Source of the DNA: Azorinus chamasolen
Taxonomy: Eukaryota; Mollusca; Bivalvia; Cardiida; Solecurtidae
Length of the DNA stretch: 64,000 bases
Reading direction: 5' to 3'
NCBI GenBank assembly: GCA_963576725.1
Contig: OY755252.1
Coordinates: 45,175,552-45,239,551 of the forward strand
In this document: positions 10,681 through 21,813 of the stretch, in pieces
Position numbering within the stretch: position 1 is the first letter of the stretch
Layout: every line of letters starts with the position of its first letter
Position numbers and translations under genes: made by a program
The notes under the pieces: generated by a model
What the model was told of the DNA's origin: nothing
Database searches by the model: none
Seen by the model: the letters and a program-made list of their open reading frames with translations, nothing else

Positions 10681-11131
10681 TTGGAGATATCGAGGTTCCA
10701 TTTTACATCCTGTCAGGACAGTTTGATAATAAGATCAAATCAATCACATCGGTCAGCATATTACAAGGGATTAGTGAGGATTAACACTTATTGATGCATA
10801 AAAATAGAATTACCGATGAAAGTATGATATTGGAACCTTATACGCATATCACATGTGTATTAGTTTGGGAGTACTGTAATAACAAATATGTGTGATGAAT
10901 TTTAGTTTGATTTTTTTGTGTATGATGTTTTACACGTGTTTTAGCGTAGAAGCAAAATAAAATACAAATGTATGAACATAATACTGTTTTGTCTTTTATT
11001 AAGGTCATAAAATTAAATATTTTGTTTTTCTTCTGAATATCAAATAAACAGTAGAATATTCACTACAACGAGCACTTACTGGAAAAATGGATATATAAGA
11101 AATTCCAGAACGAAACTAACGCTAAAAGCTC
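10681..11131. other. Unassigned stretch
   Basis: AT-rich; no gene, hairpin or tandem repeat recognised. Confidence 0.5.
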
Positions 11132-11548
11132 TTAACCCTTTCCTCCATGAATATTAATGAAAGAAGTGAATGACATCATGAATATTAATTAGATTGTTAC
11201 AATAACACACAGATACAGGATCTTTTGACCATAGCAGAAACTGCAGCATCATATCTAAATCATATCATAAGCAAGCAGAACAGACCCTAATCGGACGGCT
11301 CCTACAGGAGCCATCTGATCTTGGACTACTCTGTTTACTAAGGCATAGAAAGACATACGGTGAAACCTTTATAATGGCCACTAAATTACATCAAGTATTT
11401 TGTGTTAAGTGCAGGTGGCTGCTTAAAGCAATGTGAAAGTAAAACAGAATGCTCCTATAGGAGCAGCCACCTGCCCTTAATACCAGCTAATTAACTCAAT
11501 TTAGTGGTCGTTATAGAGAGGTTTTACTGTATTTATGGAGTAAAGGGT
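11132..11548 (-). mobile_element. A element split by a C-a element
   Basis: TTAACCCTTTCCTCC and core to 11355, then after the insertion TTTATGGAGTAAAGGGTT. Confidence 0.85.
11356..11531. mobile_element. C-a hairpin nested in A, right inner stem shortened
   Basis: TACGGTGAAACCTTTATAAT ... CAGGTGGCTGCTTAAAGCA ... GAGAGGTTTTACTGTA at a TA site. Much of the right inner arm is deleted: GGAGC is followed directly by AGCCACCTGCC. Confidence 0.85.
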
Positions 11549-11663
11549 TCAGGGGTTATTGCATAAATTCTAACCTGCATCAAGGTTCTACCTGCCATTA
11601 CCACACAAAGTTATACTGGTACTTGTGGCGGATGTAAAGAGTTTGCTATAGATTAATTACAAT

Positions 11664-11906
11664 TTAACCCTTTTAACTCCATAAATGGCAACATGAATAT
11701 TTATTATCTGAAATTTTATGATGTCATAATTATGTACACATGATGTTTTAGCTCTGGCAGACACTATGAAATTATATCTATATTATTATACCATAAGCAA
11801 ATTTCAGAGCAGACCCTGATCAGATGGCTCCAGTAAGAGCTGTCTGATCTGGGTCTACTCTGTTTACAAACAGGTGGAAGGGCTTTTATAATAAGAAAAG
11901 GGTTAA
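11664..11906 (-). mobile_element. A element
   Basis: TTAACCCTTTTAACTCC ... GAGCAGACCCTGATCAGATG/CTGATCTGGGTCTACTCTG ... GAAAAGGGTTAA. Confidence 0.85.
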
Positions 11907-12061
11907 TGTGTAGATGTACTTATATTATCTATTCTCTAACAGTACTTACCAAACATGTACACTTTATCCACCGTAATTGGAAGTCTAATGGTGAAATATC
12001 TTTGTAAACGTTATACATATTATCATACAGACAGCTCCTAATTTCATTTTCCATATTTCAG

Positions 12062-12339
12062 GCATGGGTCTATATGAAGATTCAGGCATGCAAATGGCTC
12101 AAGGCAATATATATTTTGAAAACGATGGGAAACAAGAAATGTCACAAAACAGACCCTTGCGGTACACCAAAGCTTACTGTGGACATTGTGGAAAAGGTTT
12201 CCCTTGTAAGGCCCAGCTAGATATACACTACAGGATGCACACCGGAGAACGCCCGTTTAAATGTAAATTCTGTGGAGCAAATTTCACAACCAAGAGTAAC
12301 CTGACACGGCACGTGCGGTTCGTGCATCGACAATACTAG
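12062..12339 (+). CDS. Alternative terminal zinc-finger exon 3 (two C2H2 fingers)
   Basis: Third terminal exon, entered in phase 1 after CCATATTTCAG at 12061; TAG at 12337. About 92 residues. A lead of some 37 residues rich in Met, Gln and Asn precedes finger 1 (CGHCGKGF ... YRMH, C-x2-C-x12-H-x3-H), linker TGERPF and finger 2 (CKFCGANF ... VRFVH, C-x2-C-x12-H-x4-H). The chain stops three residues after the last His, as in terminal exons of insect BTB-ZF genes. Contact residues C,A,Q,I and T,S,N,R differ from the other exons, so a different DNA site is expected. The Met at 12064 is two bases inside the exon and is not thought to be a start. The first AATAAA downstream (12554-12559) lies inside an A-type MITE. 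Confidence 0.87.
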
Positions 12340-12357
12340 TAGCTACTGCCTATACCT

Positions 12358-12634
12358 TTAACACTTGCCCTCATATAAACATATTTTCATGCATTTACAA
12401 ACAGTAGACTCAGATCAGACGGCTACTATAGGAGCAGTCTGATCAGGGTCTGCTCTGTTTGCTAATGGAATTTGTTTCTTTATACTCTACAATGGCTATT
12501 ATGTTTAACCTTCTGTATTTCAATTTTGACCAGGTACACGTATTGACATTTTGAATAAACATAGGAACTATCTGATCTGGGTCTACTCTGTTTGCAGATG
12601 TGTAAAAATGCATTTATATGAAGGAAATGGTTAA
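12358..12634 (+). mobile_element. A' element with extra A half-core
   Basis: TTAACACTTGCCCTCATA ... core 12399-12462 ... AATAAACATAGGAAC, then a second half-core (CTGATCTGGGTCTACTCTG at 12573) and AAATGGTTAA: two elements recombined. Supplies AATAAA at 12554-12559 downstream of exon 3. Confidence 0.8.
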
Positions 12635-13029
12635 AGGGATGCGAGTTCAATGTTTCAAACCACCAACTTCAGGAATGTTCTGAAACAAATTTTTGCGTGG
12701 TTTGCAGGTTCTACGTGAATCTGGGAACCTAGGGCGCATGTTTGATAACATTGTAGGCTCTCAAGCCTGAAAATAAGTTAGGAGCCGTATATACTGTATA
12801 GTGTCAGTGATTGTGTGCAATACAAAAATCTTTCACTAATGTTGGATAGTTTTTAACTTTTTGATAGTATTATGCTAGTGAACTAGAGGGAATAGGTTAG
12901 TGAATGAAGCTAGTTGTGACACCAGGAAGAGAATCATCCTTGGAACAAGAAACAACCGAAAAACTTGTTTGCATTTTATATGCACTGTTTATTGTGCCCA
13001 TGTTGTATTATGTTGGTATTATTCATACT
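12635..13029. other. Unassigned stretch
   Basis: No gene or known repeat recognised. Confidence 0.45.
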
Positions 13030-13253
13030 TATCTCATACCCTCCTAGACTATTTTAAGGCCCAGTCTCTGAATAAATCTACCGGAAAGGAGCATTTACTA
13101 GAGAAAAGGAAAATTGTAGAATTGCGTTGTTTTGAAACCATTGTGATAAATAGAGCATTTGCTCCTGTAGGAGCAAATGCTCTGTTTATCACAAGGGTTT
13201 CAAAAATGACTTTTACAGAACCATCAAAAGGTGTTAGTAGGAGGGGAATGGGA
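13030..13253 (-). mobile_element. B hairpin element
   Basis: CCCTCCTAGACTATTTTAAG ... GCATTTGCTCCTGTAGGAGC ... AGGAGGGGAATGGG. Confidence 0.85.
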
Positions 13254-13450
13254 TCAACCTGTGTGATGGTCTGTGAGTAAATACTATAAGACAAGTATAT
13301 GGTTGTAACAAAATGTGAAGATAGACAAGTTAATCATCAACATTTTTCTCAGACACACCCCTATTTTACTGCTACTGATTAGAATCACATCTAGGTAATT
13401 TTAATAGGTAGCAACAAGAAGGGATTGGGGGAGAAATGAAATGAAATACG

Positions 13451-13666
13451 TACAATAGAACCCGTCTTAAGCGGCCATTCATTTATTGAATACAGGAGTC
13501 TTACAAGGCAGATGGTTGTTTAATGCAGGACGAAAGTAACACAAAAAGCTCCTACAGGAACTTTCTGCATTACGTTTGACCCGGATTAAGCTACCACCTG
13601 CCTTACTGACCCATAATTAGACGTTATTTTGATGGCTGACCGCTTAAGACAGGTTCTACTTTAGAT
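13451..13666. mobile_element. C-c hairpin element
   Basis: TACAATAGAACCCGTCTTAA ... TTAATGCAGGACGAAAGTAA ... CGCTTAAGACAGGTTCTACT. Confidence 0.85.
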
Positions 13667-13737
13667 TTCCTAAATATTCCTCTTATCTACTGCTCTGTTA
13701 ATATATACAGAACGCTTAATTGTCTCCCTGTTGAATA

Positions 13738-13938
13738 CTGAGAATTACAGATAAAGGTGGGTACCCAAATACTAAAATCATCATTTCTCCACCAAGCCCT
13801 ATACTATGACCGCTCTTTAGAATCCTCTTTTTGAGACGATTCTAAAGAGTGGTCAGAGTATAGGGTTTGATGAAGAAATAATGGAGCTGTTCTTGAAAAT
13901 GTTTAAATCTACTCATCTTATCTGGACCCTTGAATTAT
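13738..13938. mobile_element. D hairpin element
   Basis: TTACAGATAAAGGTGGGTAC ... CACCAAGCCCTATACTATGA ... ATTCTAAAGAGTGGTCAG. Confidence 0.82.
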
Positions 13939-13939
13939 T

Positions 13940-14162
13940 AATGTAAGAACTAATTACATCATGAATAATTATTAGCTAATAATTATTAGAATGGTACATG
14001 CACACATGAATGTTTGGTATTAGAAACTATAGACTGTTTCATCTTTTATAATTTTATAAGCAAACGGATCAGACTTTGATCAGACGGCTGATGAGACATC
14101 TGATCTGGGTCTACTCTCTTTGCAGACACGTGAAAAGTCGTTTCCATGAGAGAAAGTGTTTA
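13940..14162 (-). mobile_element. A element, degraded
   Basis: TAATTACATCATGAATAATT ... CAAACGGATCAGACTTTGAT/CTGATCTGGGTCTACTCTC ... GAGAGAAAGTGTTTAAG. Confidence 0.7.
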
Positions 14163-14384
14163 AGTGTTTGGTACAAGTTATTACTGTAACAATATGTGTA
14201 AATCATTTTTGCCACTTTGTGTATACATACAAAGCGTTAGGATGTATTCCTAACTTTGTTCCTGTGAGATACACCTTGCTTGTTGACGGATTAAACACCA
14301 TACTATATATATTAGTTAATGCATAATGTAGAGTTAACTTGTTCTCCATTCAGGTCGAGGGCCTAAACATCTTGCCGTATCGGC

Positions 14385-15735
14385 TCGTACTGCCTAAGCT
14401 CATACACCATACTCTATCAACTCATACACCATACTGCCTAAGCACATACAACATTATGTATCAGCTCATACACCATACTGTATCAGCTCATACACCATAC
14501 TGTGTCAGCTCATACACCACACTGTATCAGCTCATACATCATGCTGTATCAGCTCATACACCATACTCTATCCACTCATACACCATACTGTATACTGCCT
14601 AAGCTCATACAACATTTCTGTATATGCTCATACACCATACTGTATCAGCTCATACAACATACTCTATCAACTCATGCACCATACTGCCTAAGCTCATACA
14701 ACATTCTGTATTAGCTCATACACCACACTGTATCAGCTCATACATCACCTGTATATGCTCATACGCCATCCTTGTCTCATAGATCATACTTTGTCAGCTC
14801 ATACACTGTACCGTACCGGCTCATATATAATGCTTTATCAGCTCATACACCATCCTGTATCAGCTGATACTCATGTACCATCCTGTGTCAGCTCATACAC
14901 CATACCGTATCAGATCATAAACAATAGTATACCGGCTCATAAACCTTGCTGTATCAACTCATACACCATCCTTATCAGCTCATAGACCATACTGTGTCAG
15001 CTCATACACTATCCTATCGGCTCATGCAGTATCAGCTCATGCACCACCCTGTAACAGCTCATACACCATCCTGTATCAGCTCACTCATACACCATACTGT
15101 ATCAGCTCATACACCATATTGTGTCAACGCATACACCATCCAGTATCGGCTCATATTGCCATCCTGTAGCAGCGCCATCCAGTATCGGCTTATATGCCAT
15201 TCTGTATCAGCTCATATGCCATTTCTGTATCAGTTCATACGCCATATAGTATCTGCTCATACGCCATCCTGTATCAGCTCATCCATCATCTCTGTATCAG
15301 CTCATATATCACACTGTATCAACTCGTTAGTAATACTGTATCAGCTCATACGCCATCCTGTATCAGCTCATACATCACACTGTATCAGCTCATAAACCAT
15401 ACTGTATCATCACATTCTGTAGCCACATTATCAGCTCATACACCACACTGTATCAGCTCATACACCACACTGTATCAACTCATGCACCATCCAGTATTGG
15501 CTTATATGCCATCCTGTATCAGCTCATGTGTCATTTCTGTATCAGCTCATACACCATACAGTTTCAGTTCATGCACCATTCCTGTATCAGCCCATGTGCC
15601 ATCTTGTATCAGCTCATACATCATTTTCTGTATCAGCTCATACACCATACTGTATCATCTCATACACCATACTGTATCAACTCATACATCATTCTGTATC
15701 AACTCATACACCATAATGTATCAACTCACACGGCT
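14385..15735 (+). repeat. 22-bp minisatellite (about 60 units)
   Basis: Consensus CTCATACACCATACTGTATC plus AG, with unit variants. 22 is not a multiple of 3, so all three frames show long His/Tyr/Ser-rich pseudo-reading frames; these are a by-product of the repeat, not genes. Confidence 0.93.
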
Positions 15736-15814
15736 GATTTGACGCAGTCTACATCATATTGCAAATCTGACCGTCAGTATTGTAGCCATTATTTTACGAG
15801 AAATACAATATACA

Positions 15815-15955
15815 TGACAGGCACAGATAAAAACCTACTTCTCGAAAGTGTATGCTCACTCGCGTACTATCATCACGACTGTGACCACTCTTTAGAATGG
15901 CTCTTTGGGACGATTCTAAAGAGTGATCAGTGGTGTTTATGGTACGCGAGTTTGC
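15815..15955. mobile_element. D-like hairpin, variant
   Basis: GTGACCACTCTTTAGAATGG/ACGATTCTAAAGAGTGATCA around TCTTTGGGA, with different outer arms (CTCGCGTACTAT ... TACGCGAG). Confidence 0.65.
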
Positions 15956-16353
15956 TTTACGTCACAAGTGGATCTAACTTTGTGCAAATATCACCATAAA
16001 CTCGTCAGAAATATTCGAAATGTTAACCGTCTACCAAAAGCGATTCGTATGACTTGCTGCTGCGGGCGAACTTGTGATCACCTTTGCAATCATTTTGGAT
16101 CAAGAATAGACTCAGAGTAACTCGACTTCTCAACAGGGCCTAAATCGTTTTGTTACTATGTTATATGCTTTTGAGAAGTAGGGGAAATATTTACTCTGTG
16201 ATGCAAAGCAGAAGACAATTTCTGTAGAAAAAATATGTTTCACCATAAGAATTTGCCCTGTGCACGGGATTAGTAGTGAGTTGGTGAGGGCCTATGTCAA
16301 CAGTTTGAATACAGATGTTACAAGATGCGTCATCACTCCAGGGTCCAATATAT
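15956..16353. other. Unassigned stretch
   Basis: No gene, hairpin or tandem repeat recognised. Confidence 0.45.
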
Positions 16354-16608
16354 TTAACCCTTTCCCTTTTGCACATTCTTGTAAGAAATAATGACATCAT
16401 GAAAACTTATTCACTGAATCTTACTATTTTATAATGGCATATTTACACAAGCTTTTTGGTATTTATAGGAACTGTAGAACCAGATCTATTATAATTTCAT
16501 GAGCAAACTGAGCAAACCCTGATCAGAGGCTCCTACAGGTACGGCCTGATCTTGGCCATCACTGTTTGCAAATGCGTGAACAAATCATTTGTGTGAAGAA
16601 AGGGTTAA
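16354..16608 (-). mobile_element. A element
   Basis: TTAACCCTTTCCC ... GAGCAAACCCTGATCAGAGG ... GAAGAAAGGGTTAA. Confidence 0.83.
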
Positions 16609-16613
16609 TATCA

Positions 16614-16795
16614 GGGTCCATGCTTATAAAACGTTTAGTTGAGTCTGAGTTCGTTCTCAAGTTTTTGATTGGTCAGATTTGAGCCAAAGGCTCAAATCTG
16701 ACCAATCAAAAGCTTGAGAACTCAAATCTGACCAATCAAAAGCTTGAGAACGAAACTCAGACTCAACTAAAAGCTTTATAAGCATGCACCCAGGG
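16614..16795. mobile_element. G2 long hairpin with one arm segment duplicated
   Basis: GGTCCATGCTTATAAAACG / CTTTATAAGCATGCACC outside; inside, GAGTCTGAGTTCGTTCTCAA and GATTGGTCAGATTTGAGCC with complements. The complement CTCAAATCTGACCAATCAAA occurs twice in the right arm (about 16690 and 16724). Related to G5 near 63580. Confidence 0.8.
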
Positions 16796-16807
16796 TTTTG
16801 TACTCAG

Positions 16808-17312
16808 TTCACCGTTCAATATTTATTTAAGGAAATAATGACATCATGAATATTTATTTAGTAATTTTTATACGCCCGTTTGAAAACACATACAATGGAA
16901 TGGGGCTGTCTGTCCGACCGTCTGTCTGTAACTGACTTCTCCAACTCAAATTCTGCTTGATAGATTCTTCTCAAATCTCACCACAATGTTTATCTGGACA
17001 TGCTACAGTAGCATGGGTTTGTCTCGGTACGTATATCCAAGGTCAAGGTCTCACAATTGGACTTAGAATTTGAGTTTAGCAAATATCTTTACCTCAATTT
17101 ATGTTGAACAAGGTCTCGTATATTGTGCCTACTGCCACTCTTGTTTACAATCGGCATATGTTCACAGGATATTTAGATTATGATAGAAACAGTAGACTCA
17201 GTTCTAATATGATGTGATAAGCAAACAGAGCAGACCCTGATCAGACGGCGTTTGATCTGGGTCTTATCTGTTCGCCAAGGCGTGAAAATGCGTTTATATG
17301 AAGGAAACGGCT
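16808..17312 (-). mobile_element. A element split by a modular-element fragment
   Basis: Left 16808-16865 (AATAATGACATCATGAATAT) and right 17151-17312 with core GAGCAGACCCTGATCAGACG; 16866-17150 is foreign. Confidence 0.72.
16866..17150. mobile_element. H3 fragment
   Basis: TACGCCCGTTTGAAAACAC, GTCTGTCCGACCGTCTGTCT, ACTCAAATTCTGCTTGATAG: the opening part of a bivalve-type modular element. Confidence 0.6.
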
Positions 17313-17450
17313 GTTATTAATAAAAGATATATTGACCGAACAAACCTGTAGATAAGAAACATATTTATGAAATCTAGTTAAAATATGTTTATATTTCTCG
17401 TCTAAACCGTATGTTGCTGCGACTGACAGTCTCATCTCCGTGGCGATATA

Positions 17451-17655
17451 CATGAAAAACCTCTCTATAACGGTCACTAAATTGTGTTAACTAGTTGGTA
17501 TTTAGGGCAGGTGGCTGCTTAAAGCAAAGTGAAAGTAAAACAGATCGCTCCTATAGGAGCGTACTGTTTTACTTTCATCTTGCTTTAAGCAGCCACCGGC
17601 CGTTAACTCAAAATACTTGATGTAACTTTTTGGCCGTTACAGAGAGGTTTTACTG
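17451..17655. mobile_element. C-a hairpin element
   Basis: AAAACCTCTCTATAACGGTC ... CAGATCGCTCCTATAGGAGC ... GAGAGGTTTTACTGTA; the left end has CATGAAAAAC in place of TACAGTAAAAC. Confidence 0.87.
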
Positions 17656-17904
17656 TAATACGTTGTAGCAAGATAGGATTGAGCTGGAAAAAAACAACAT
17701 TTTGATTGACCAGTGCATTACATCCCTGCAGAAAATTGAAGCAGGCGACAATATTTGCAGACGATAACATTGAGCATGTAGAGAGTGAAGGAAGTATTCA
17801 TGAGTACATATAATTATAATGAATAAGTAATAATTTTATGTTTAAATATTACGGAATTTGATTAAGAGACAGGAAGATGAGTGAAATATAAGTGGTACAT
17901 GTAA
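17656..17904. other. Unassigned stretch
   Basis: No gene or repeat recognised. Confidence 0.4.
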
Positions 17905-18153
17905 TAACTCCATCCTTCATATAGACATCTTTTTTTGTCATCTTTGCAAACAGAGAAACCCCAAATCAGATGGCTCCTGTAGGAGCCGTCTGATCAGGGT
18001 CTGCTCTGTTTGCTTATGGAAATATAGATCTGATTCTACAGTTTCTACCAATATCAAAATATCCTGTGTTCACATCACATTAATAAATTTAAGCTAATGA
18101 ATATTCATGATGTCATTATTTCCTACATGATTTAATGAACAGGGAAAGTGGTA
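17905..18153 (+). mobile_element. A element
   Basis: Core CAAACAGAGAAACCCCAAAT ... GTCTGATCAGGGTCTGCTCT, long arm to GGGAAAGTGGTAA. Confidence 0.83.
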
Positions 18154-18275
18154 ATTTAATTGCGAGACAGGAAGATGAAGTATGAAATACGTGTAATAGA
18201 AAATTCACAAATTCAATTCTTTGCATACTGGAGGCAATTTTGTTTTGTGATATCCTGTGCACACTATGAATCTAG

Positions 18276-18330
18276 ATAATTAGTGGTCTCATTAGGATCC
18301 AAACTGTTCGACTCCCTGAATGTTTGGTAG
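18276..18330. mobile_element. E fragment
   Basis: CATTAGGATCCAAACTGTTC followed by GACTCCCTGAATGTTTGG: a single E half-arm. Confidence 0.5.
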
Positions 18331-18425
18331 AAAATGGAAATAGTAAAAAAAAATTGGAAACAACGGTGATACAGGGAGCGCTGTGACCCCTGTAGGGCCT
18401 TTGTTTCCACTTTTACTAAGGGGAC

Positions 18426-18505
18426 ACTATACTTACAGTATAAACTCGATTTTACTTACAGTATAAACTCGATTATACTTACAGTATAAACTCGATTATT
18501 CGAAT
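18426..18505 (+). repeat. ~28-bp tandem triplication, C-f-like
   Basis: ATACTTACAGTATAAACTCG plus ATT(T/A), three times, then TTATTCGAATACTAAAATAC: multiplied left end of a C-f element. Confidence 0.8.
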
Positions 18506-18531
18506 ACTAAAATACGTATCATTGTTGATAT

Positions 18532-18768
18532 TTAACCCTTTACCTGTTCAATATTCATGTAAGAAAATTGATATGAATATTTATTAGCTGGACTTTCATA
18601 ATGTACAATTTACAAGGGAATTTGTTGCTGTGATAAAACAAACTGTAGATTCTATATCATGCAACAAGCAAACAGAGCAGACCCCTGATCAAACGGCTCC
18701 TATAGGAGCCTTGTGATCTGGGTCTAATATGTTTGCAAATGGGTGAAAAAGCGTTTATATGAAGGAAC
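18532..18768 (-). mobile_element. A element
   Basis: TTAACCCTTTACCTG ... CAAACAGAGCAGACCCCTG ... TTATATGAAGGAACA; right TTAA lost. Confidence 0.8.
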
Positions 18769-18819
18769 ATTTTAAACACACATGGGTTATTCCACTCTAA
18801 ACACTTGGCGTTGAAAGGG

Positions 18820-19064
18820 TTAACCCTTTCACCGCCACAGTCGTGTAAATCCACCACGACAAATAGTGCAGTCCCAGATCAGACGCCGCCTTTTCAAGGC
18901 GGCGTCTGATCAGGGACTTCACTATTTGTCTCAATCTTTAGTTCTATATATGTGCTTTATTCCTTTGAAATTTGCATTTATTTATCTCATTTCCTTATTT
19001 TACTGTATGATTTAACAACGTTGGATTGCAGACGACAATTAGAAATTTGGCGCCGAAAGGGTTA
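18820..19064. mobile_element. F-type element with GCGGCGTC core
   Basis: TTAACCCTTTCACCGCC ... GTGCAGTCCCAGATCAGACG/CGTCTGATCAGGGACTTCAC with apex CGCCTTTTCAAGGCG ... GGCGCCGAAAGGGTTA. Confidence 0.8.
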
Positions 19065-19073
19065 CTGGATTTA

Positions 19074-20577
19074 ACTGATTCCCGCATATTGACGCATTTT
19101 TACGCCTCTGTAATAGTCACTTTTTGAAACCATCATGGTAAATAGAGCGTTTGCTCCTTAGGAGCAAATGCTCTATTTACAACGATGGTTTCAAAACTAC
19201 ACAATTCTATTTTTTCTTTTCTCTAGTTAGCTCACCTGGCACAAAGTGCCAAGGTGGGCTATTGGGATCGTCCTGTGTCCGTCGTCGTCAGTCGTCAACT
19301 TTTTCTTAAAATGACATCTCCTCCTAAAATACTTGCTGGATTTTTACCAAACTTGGCAGAAATGTTCCTTGGGTCAACCTCTTTCAAAGGTGTTCAATGA
19401 ATTTGATTCCATGCAGAACTCTGGTTACTATGGCTACCAATGTCCAAAAAGAAGTAAAAACTTTACAAAATCTTGTCAAAAACTGTAAGGCGTAGGGCTA
19501 CCAAAGTTGGTGTGTAGAATCATTTAGTGGACCTCTACATAGATTGTTCAAATTTTGCCCTTGGGGTCAAAATTGGCACAACCCCGGGGATCACAGGTTT
19601 TACATAAGAGTATATAGTGCAAATTTAAAGATCTTCTTGTCTGAAACCGAAAAGGTTAGAGCTGTGATATTTGGTATGTAGCATCATCTGGTGAACTTTT
19701 ACTAAGATTGTTCAAATTATGCCCCTGGGGTCAAACAGGGCCACACCCTGGGCGTCATATGTTTGATATAGGATTACATAGTAAACACTTTAAAAATCTT
19801 CTTGTCTCAAACCTGAAAGAGCTGTGATATTTGGTATGAAGCATCATCTGGTGAACCTTTACCAAAATTGTTCAAATTATACACCGGGGGTCAAAATTAA
19901 CCTCACCCCTGGGGTCTCAAATTTTACTGAAAACTTTAAAAATCCCCTTGTCAAAACCTGTAAGACCCAGGGCTACCAAATTTGGTATGCAGAATCATAT
20001 AGTGGACCTCTACATAGATTGTTCAAATTCTGCATCGGGGGTCAAAATTGGCCCATTCACGGGGATCACAAGTTTTACATATGATTATATAGTAAAAACT
20101 TTAAAGATCTTCTTGTCTTGAACCGAAAAGCTTAGAGCTGTGATATTTGGTATGTAGCATCATCCCGTGAACCTTTACCGAGATTGTTCAAATTATGCCC
20201 CTGGGATTAAACAGGGTCACACCCTGGGCATCACATGTTTTGCATAGGATTATATAGTAAACACTTTTAAAAAATCTTGTTGTCTCAAACACGAAAGGCC
20301 TAGAGCGGTATGAAGCATAATCTGTTGAACCTACTAAGATTGTTCAAATTATGCACTGGCGGTCAAAATTGTCCTCACCTCTGGGGTCCCAAATGTTACT
20401 GAAAACTTTAAAAATCTTCTTGTCAAAACCTGTAATTGTGCCCCTGGGATCAAATTGATAGGTCACATTACCAGGTGAGCGATACAGGGCCATCATGGCC
20501 CTCTTGTTAATGTTCCTATTCGGTGGATTTATTCAAAGATGTTGGATCTAAAAATAGCTTATGAGGAAATGGGTTAA
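19074..20577 (+). mobile_element. B hairpin split by an H element
   Basis: Left 19074-19229 with stem GCGTTTGCTCCTTAGGAGCA; right 20507-20577 ATGTTCCTATTCGGTGG ... GAAATGGGTTAA. Confidence 0.87.
19230..20506 (+). mobile_element. H4 modular element with TTA target duplication
   Basis: GCTCACCTGGCACAAAGTG ... GTGTCCGTCGTCGTCAG start; CCAGGTGAGC and CATCATGGCCCTCTTG end. GCTCACCTGG and CCAGGTGAGC are inverted. The body is repeated modules with GATATTTGGTATG.AGCATC and ATTGTTCAAATTATG. Flanked by TTA on both sides inside B. Confidence 0.87.
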
Positions 20578-20662
20578 GGTACATGTTCCGCTTTAGTCTA
20601 CATGGTACAAGTATAGAAATGGTTGTCTGTAGAATTGTTTTGTCTTATCATTTGTTATTTTT

Positions 20663-21249
20663 GTGTCACCTGCCGAGTGGCAGTGTGTCAATTAGGAATC
20701 ACCTTTCCGTCGTGTGTCTGTCTGTCCGTCACACTTTCTTTTTTTTTGGCTGTCATTTCTAAACTAATAATTATAGAGCTTTCAAATTTCACATGTGACT
20801 TCCTCTCACTGAGGACCGTTGGTGTAACTGGCCAATCAATCTGCATGCAATACATTTTGAGTTATCCCCCTTTGTTCTGATTTTCGTCACACTTTCCCTT
20901 TTTGACTGTCATTTCTAAACTAATAATTATAGAGCTTTCAAATTTCACATGTGTCTTCCTCTCATTAAGGACCATTGATGTAACTAAGGTCCATCACTCT
21001 ACATGCAATACATTTTGAGTTATCCCCCTTTGATCTGATTTTCGTCACACCGACTTTTTTGAGTGTCGTTTCTAAATTAATCATCATAGAGATTTCAAAT
21101 TTCACATGTGTCTTTCTCTCATTGATGACCGTTGATGTAAATAAGGTCCACCACTCTACATGCAATACTTTTTGTATTATTCCCATTTGTTCTGATTTTC
21201 GTACTCCAGCATATTAATAGTTTTTGTGTCAGTTGCGAGCAGGTGACAC
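20663..21249 (+). mobile_element. H5 modular element with GTGTCACCTGC inverted ends
   Basis: GTGTCACCTGC at the left and GCAGGTGACAC at the right; CGTCGTGTGTCTGTCTGTCC; three ~140-bp modules with GAGCTTTCAAATTTCACATG and CTACATGCAATACATTTTG. Confidence 0.82.
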
Positions 21250-21280
21250 ATGTGTTCCTTCGAACACTCTTGTGAACTCA

Positions 21281-21540
21281 AGAGCTACAGATAACTGTGC
21301 GTACTGAAATACTAAACTCTTGATATCTCCACCAAACACTATGTTATGACCACTCTTTAGAATCGTCTCTTCGGGACGATTCTAAAGAGTGGTCGCAACA
21401 TAGACATTGGTGGAGAAATAATTGTTATTCTAAATTTGAAATGTTTTAATTTCTCCGATTCTAAAGAGTGGTCTTAGTGTAGTGTTTGGTGGAGAACTGA
21501 CGAGTTTAGTATTTGGGTACGCACTTTTATCTTTAACACT
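21281..21540. mobile_element. D hairpin with repeated right arm
   Basis: GAGCTACAGATAACTGTGCG ... AGAATCGTCTCTTCGGGACG ...; second CGATTCTAAAGAGTGGTC at 21457, ending GGGTACGCACTTTTATCT. Ends about 270 bp upstream of exon 4. Confidence 0.82.
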
Positions 21541-21813
21541 ATAGACAATTTAGTATATATACCAATGTTTGTATAGGCTATGTCATTATACTGAATAAAT
21601 ATGTCAAGCTATTGGACGATATTTGACTTGTTTGCGTGATGTAACCGTTCACTTACATTCTACGTTCGAATGGTAATTTGGGATAAATCGATTTATCGTT
21701 GTTCGTTAGCACAGCAATTGTGTCATTCGCTCTGGTAATCTTTAAAACATGACTGAGTATTGCACTGATGTGATGTATACCGGTATTTAAATGACCTTCC
21801 TCGATCATTTCAG

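Noticed and set aside
12064..12339. ATG at 12064 as start of a stand-alone 91-residue gene
   Set aside because: It is two bases inside a well-defined acceptor boundary; the shared phase with the other three exons favours a spliced exon.
12900..13294. Overlapping frames of 126 and 81 residues
   Set aside because: Both strands of a B hairpin; the shared peptide ETIVINRAFAP is translated stem.
14339..15742. Several overlapping His/Tyr/Ser-rich open frames
   Set aside because: They are translations of the 22-bp minisatellite in all three frames, with no start context or domain.
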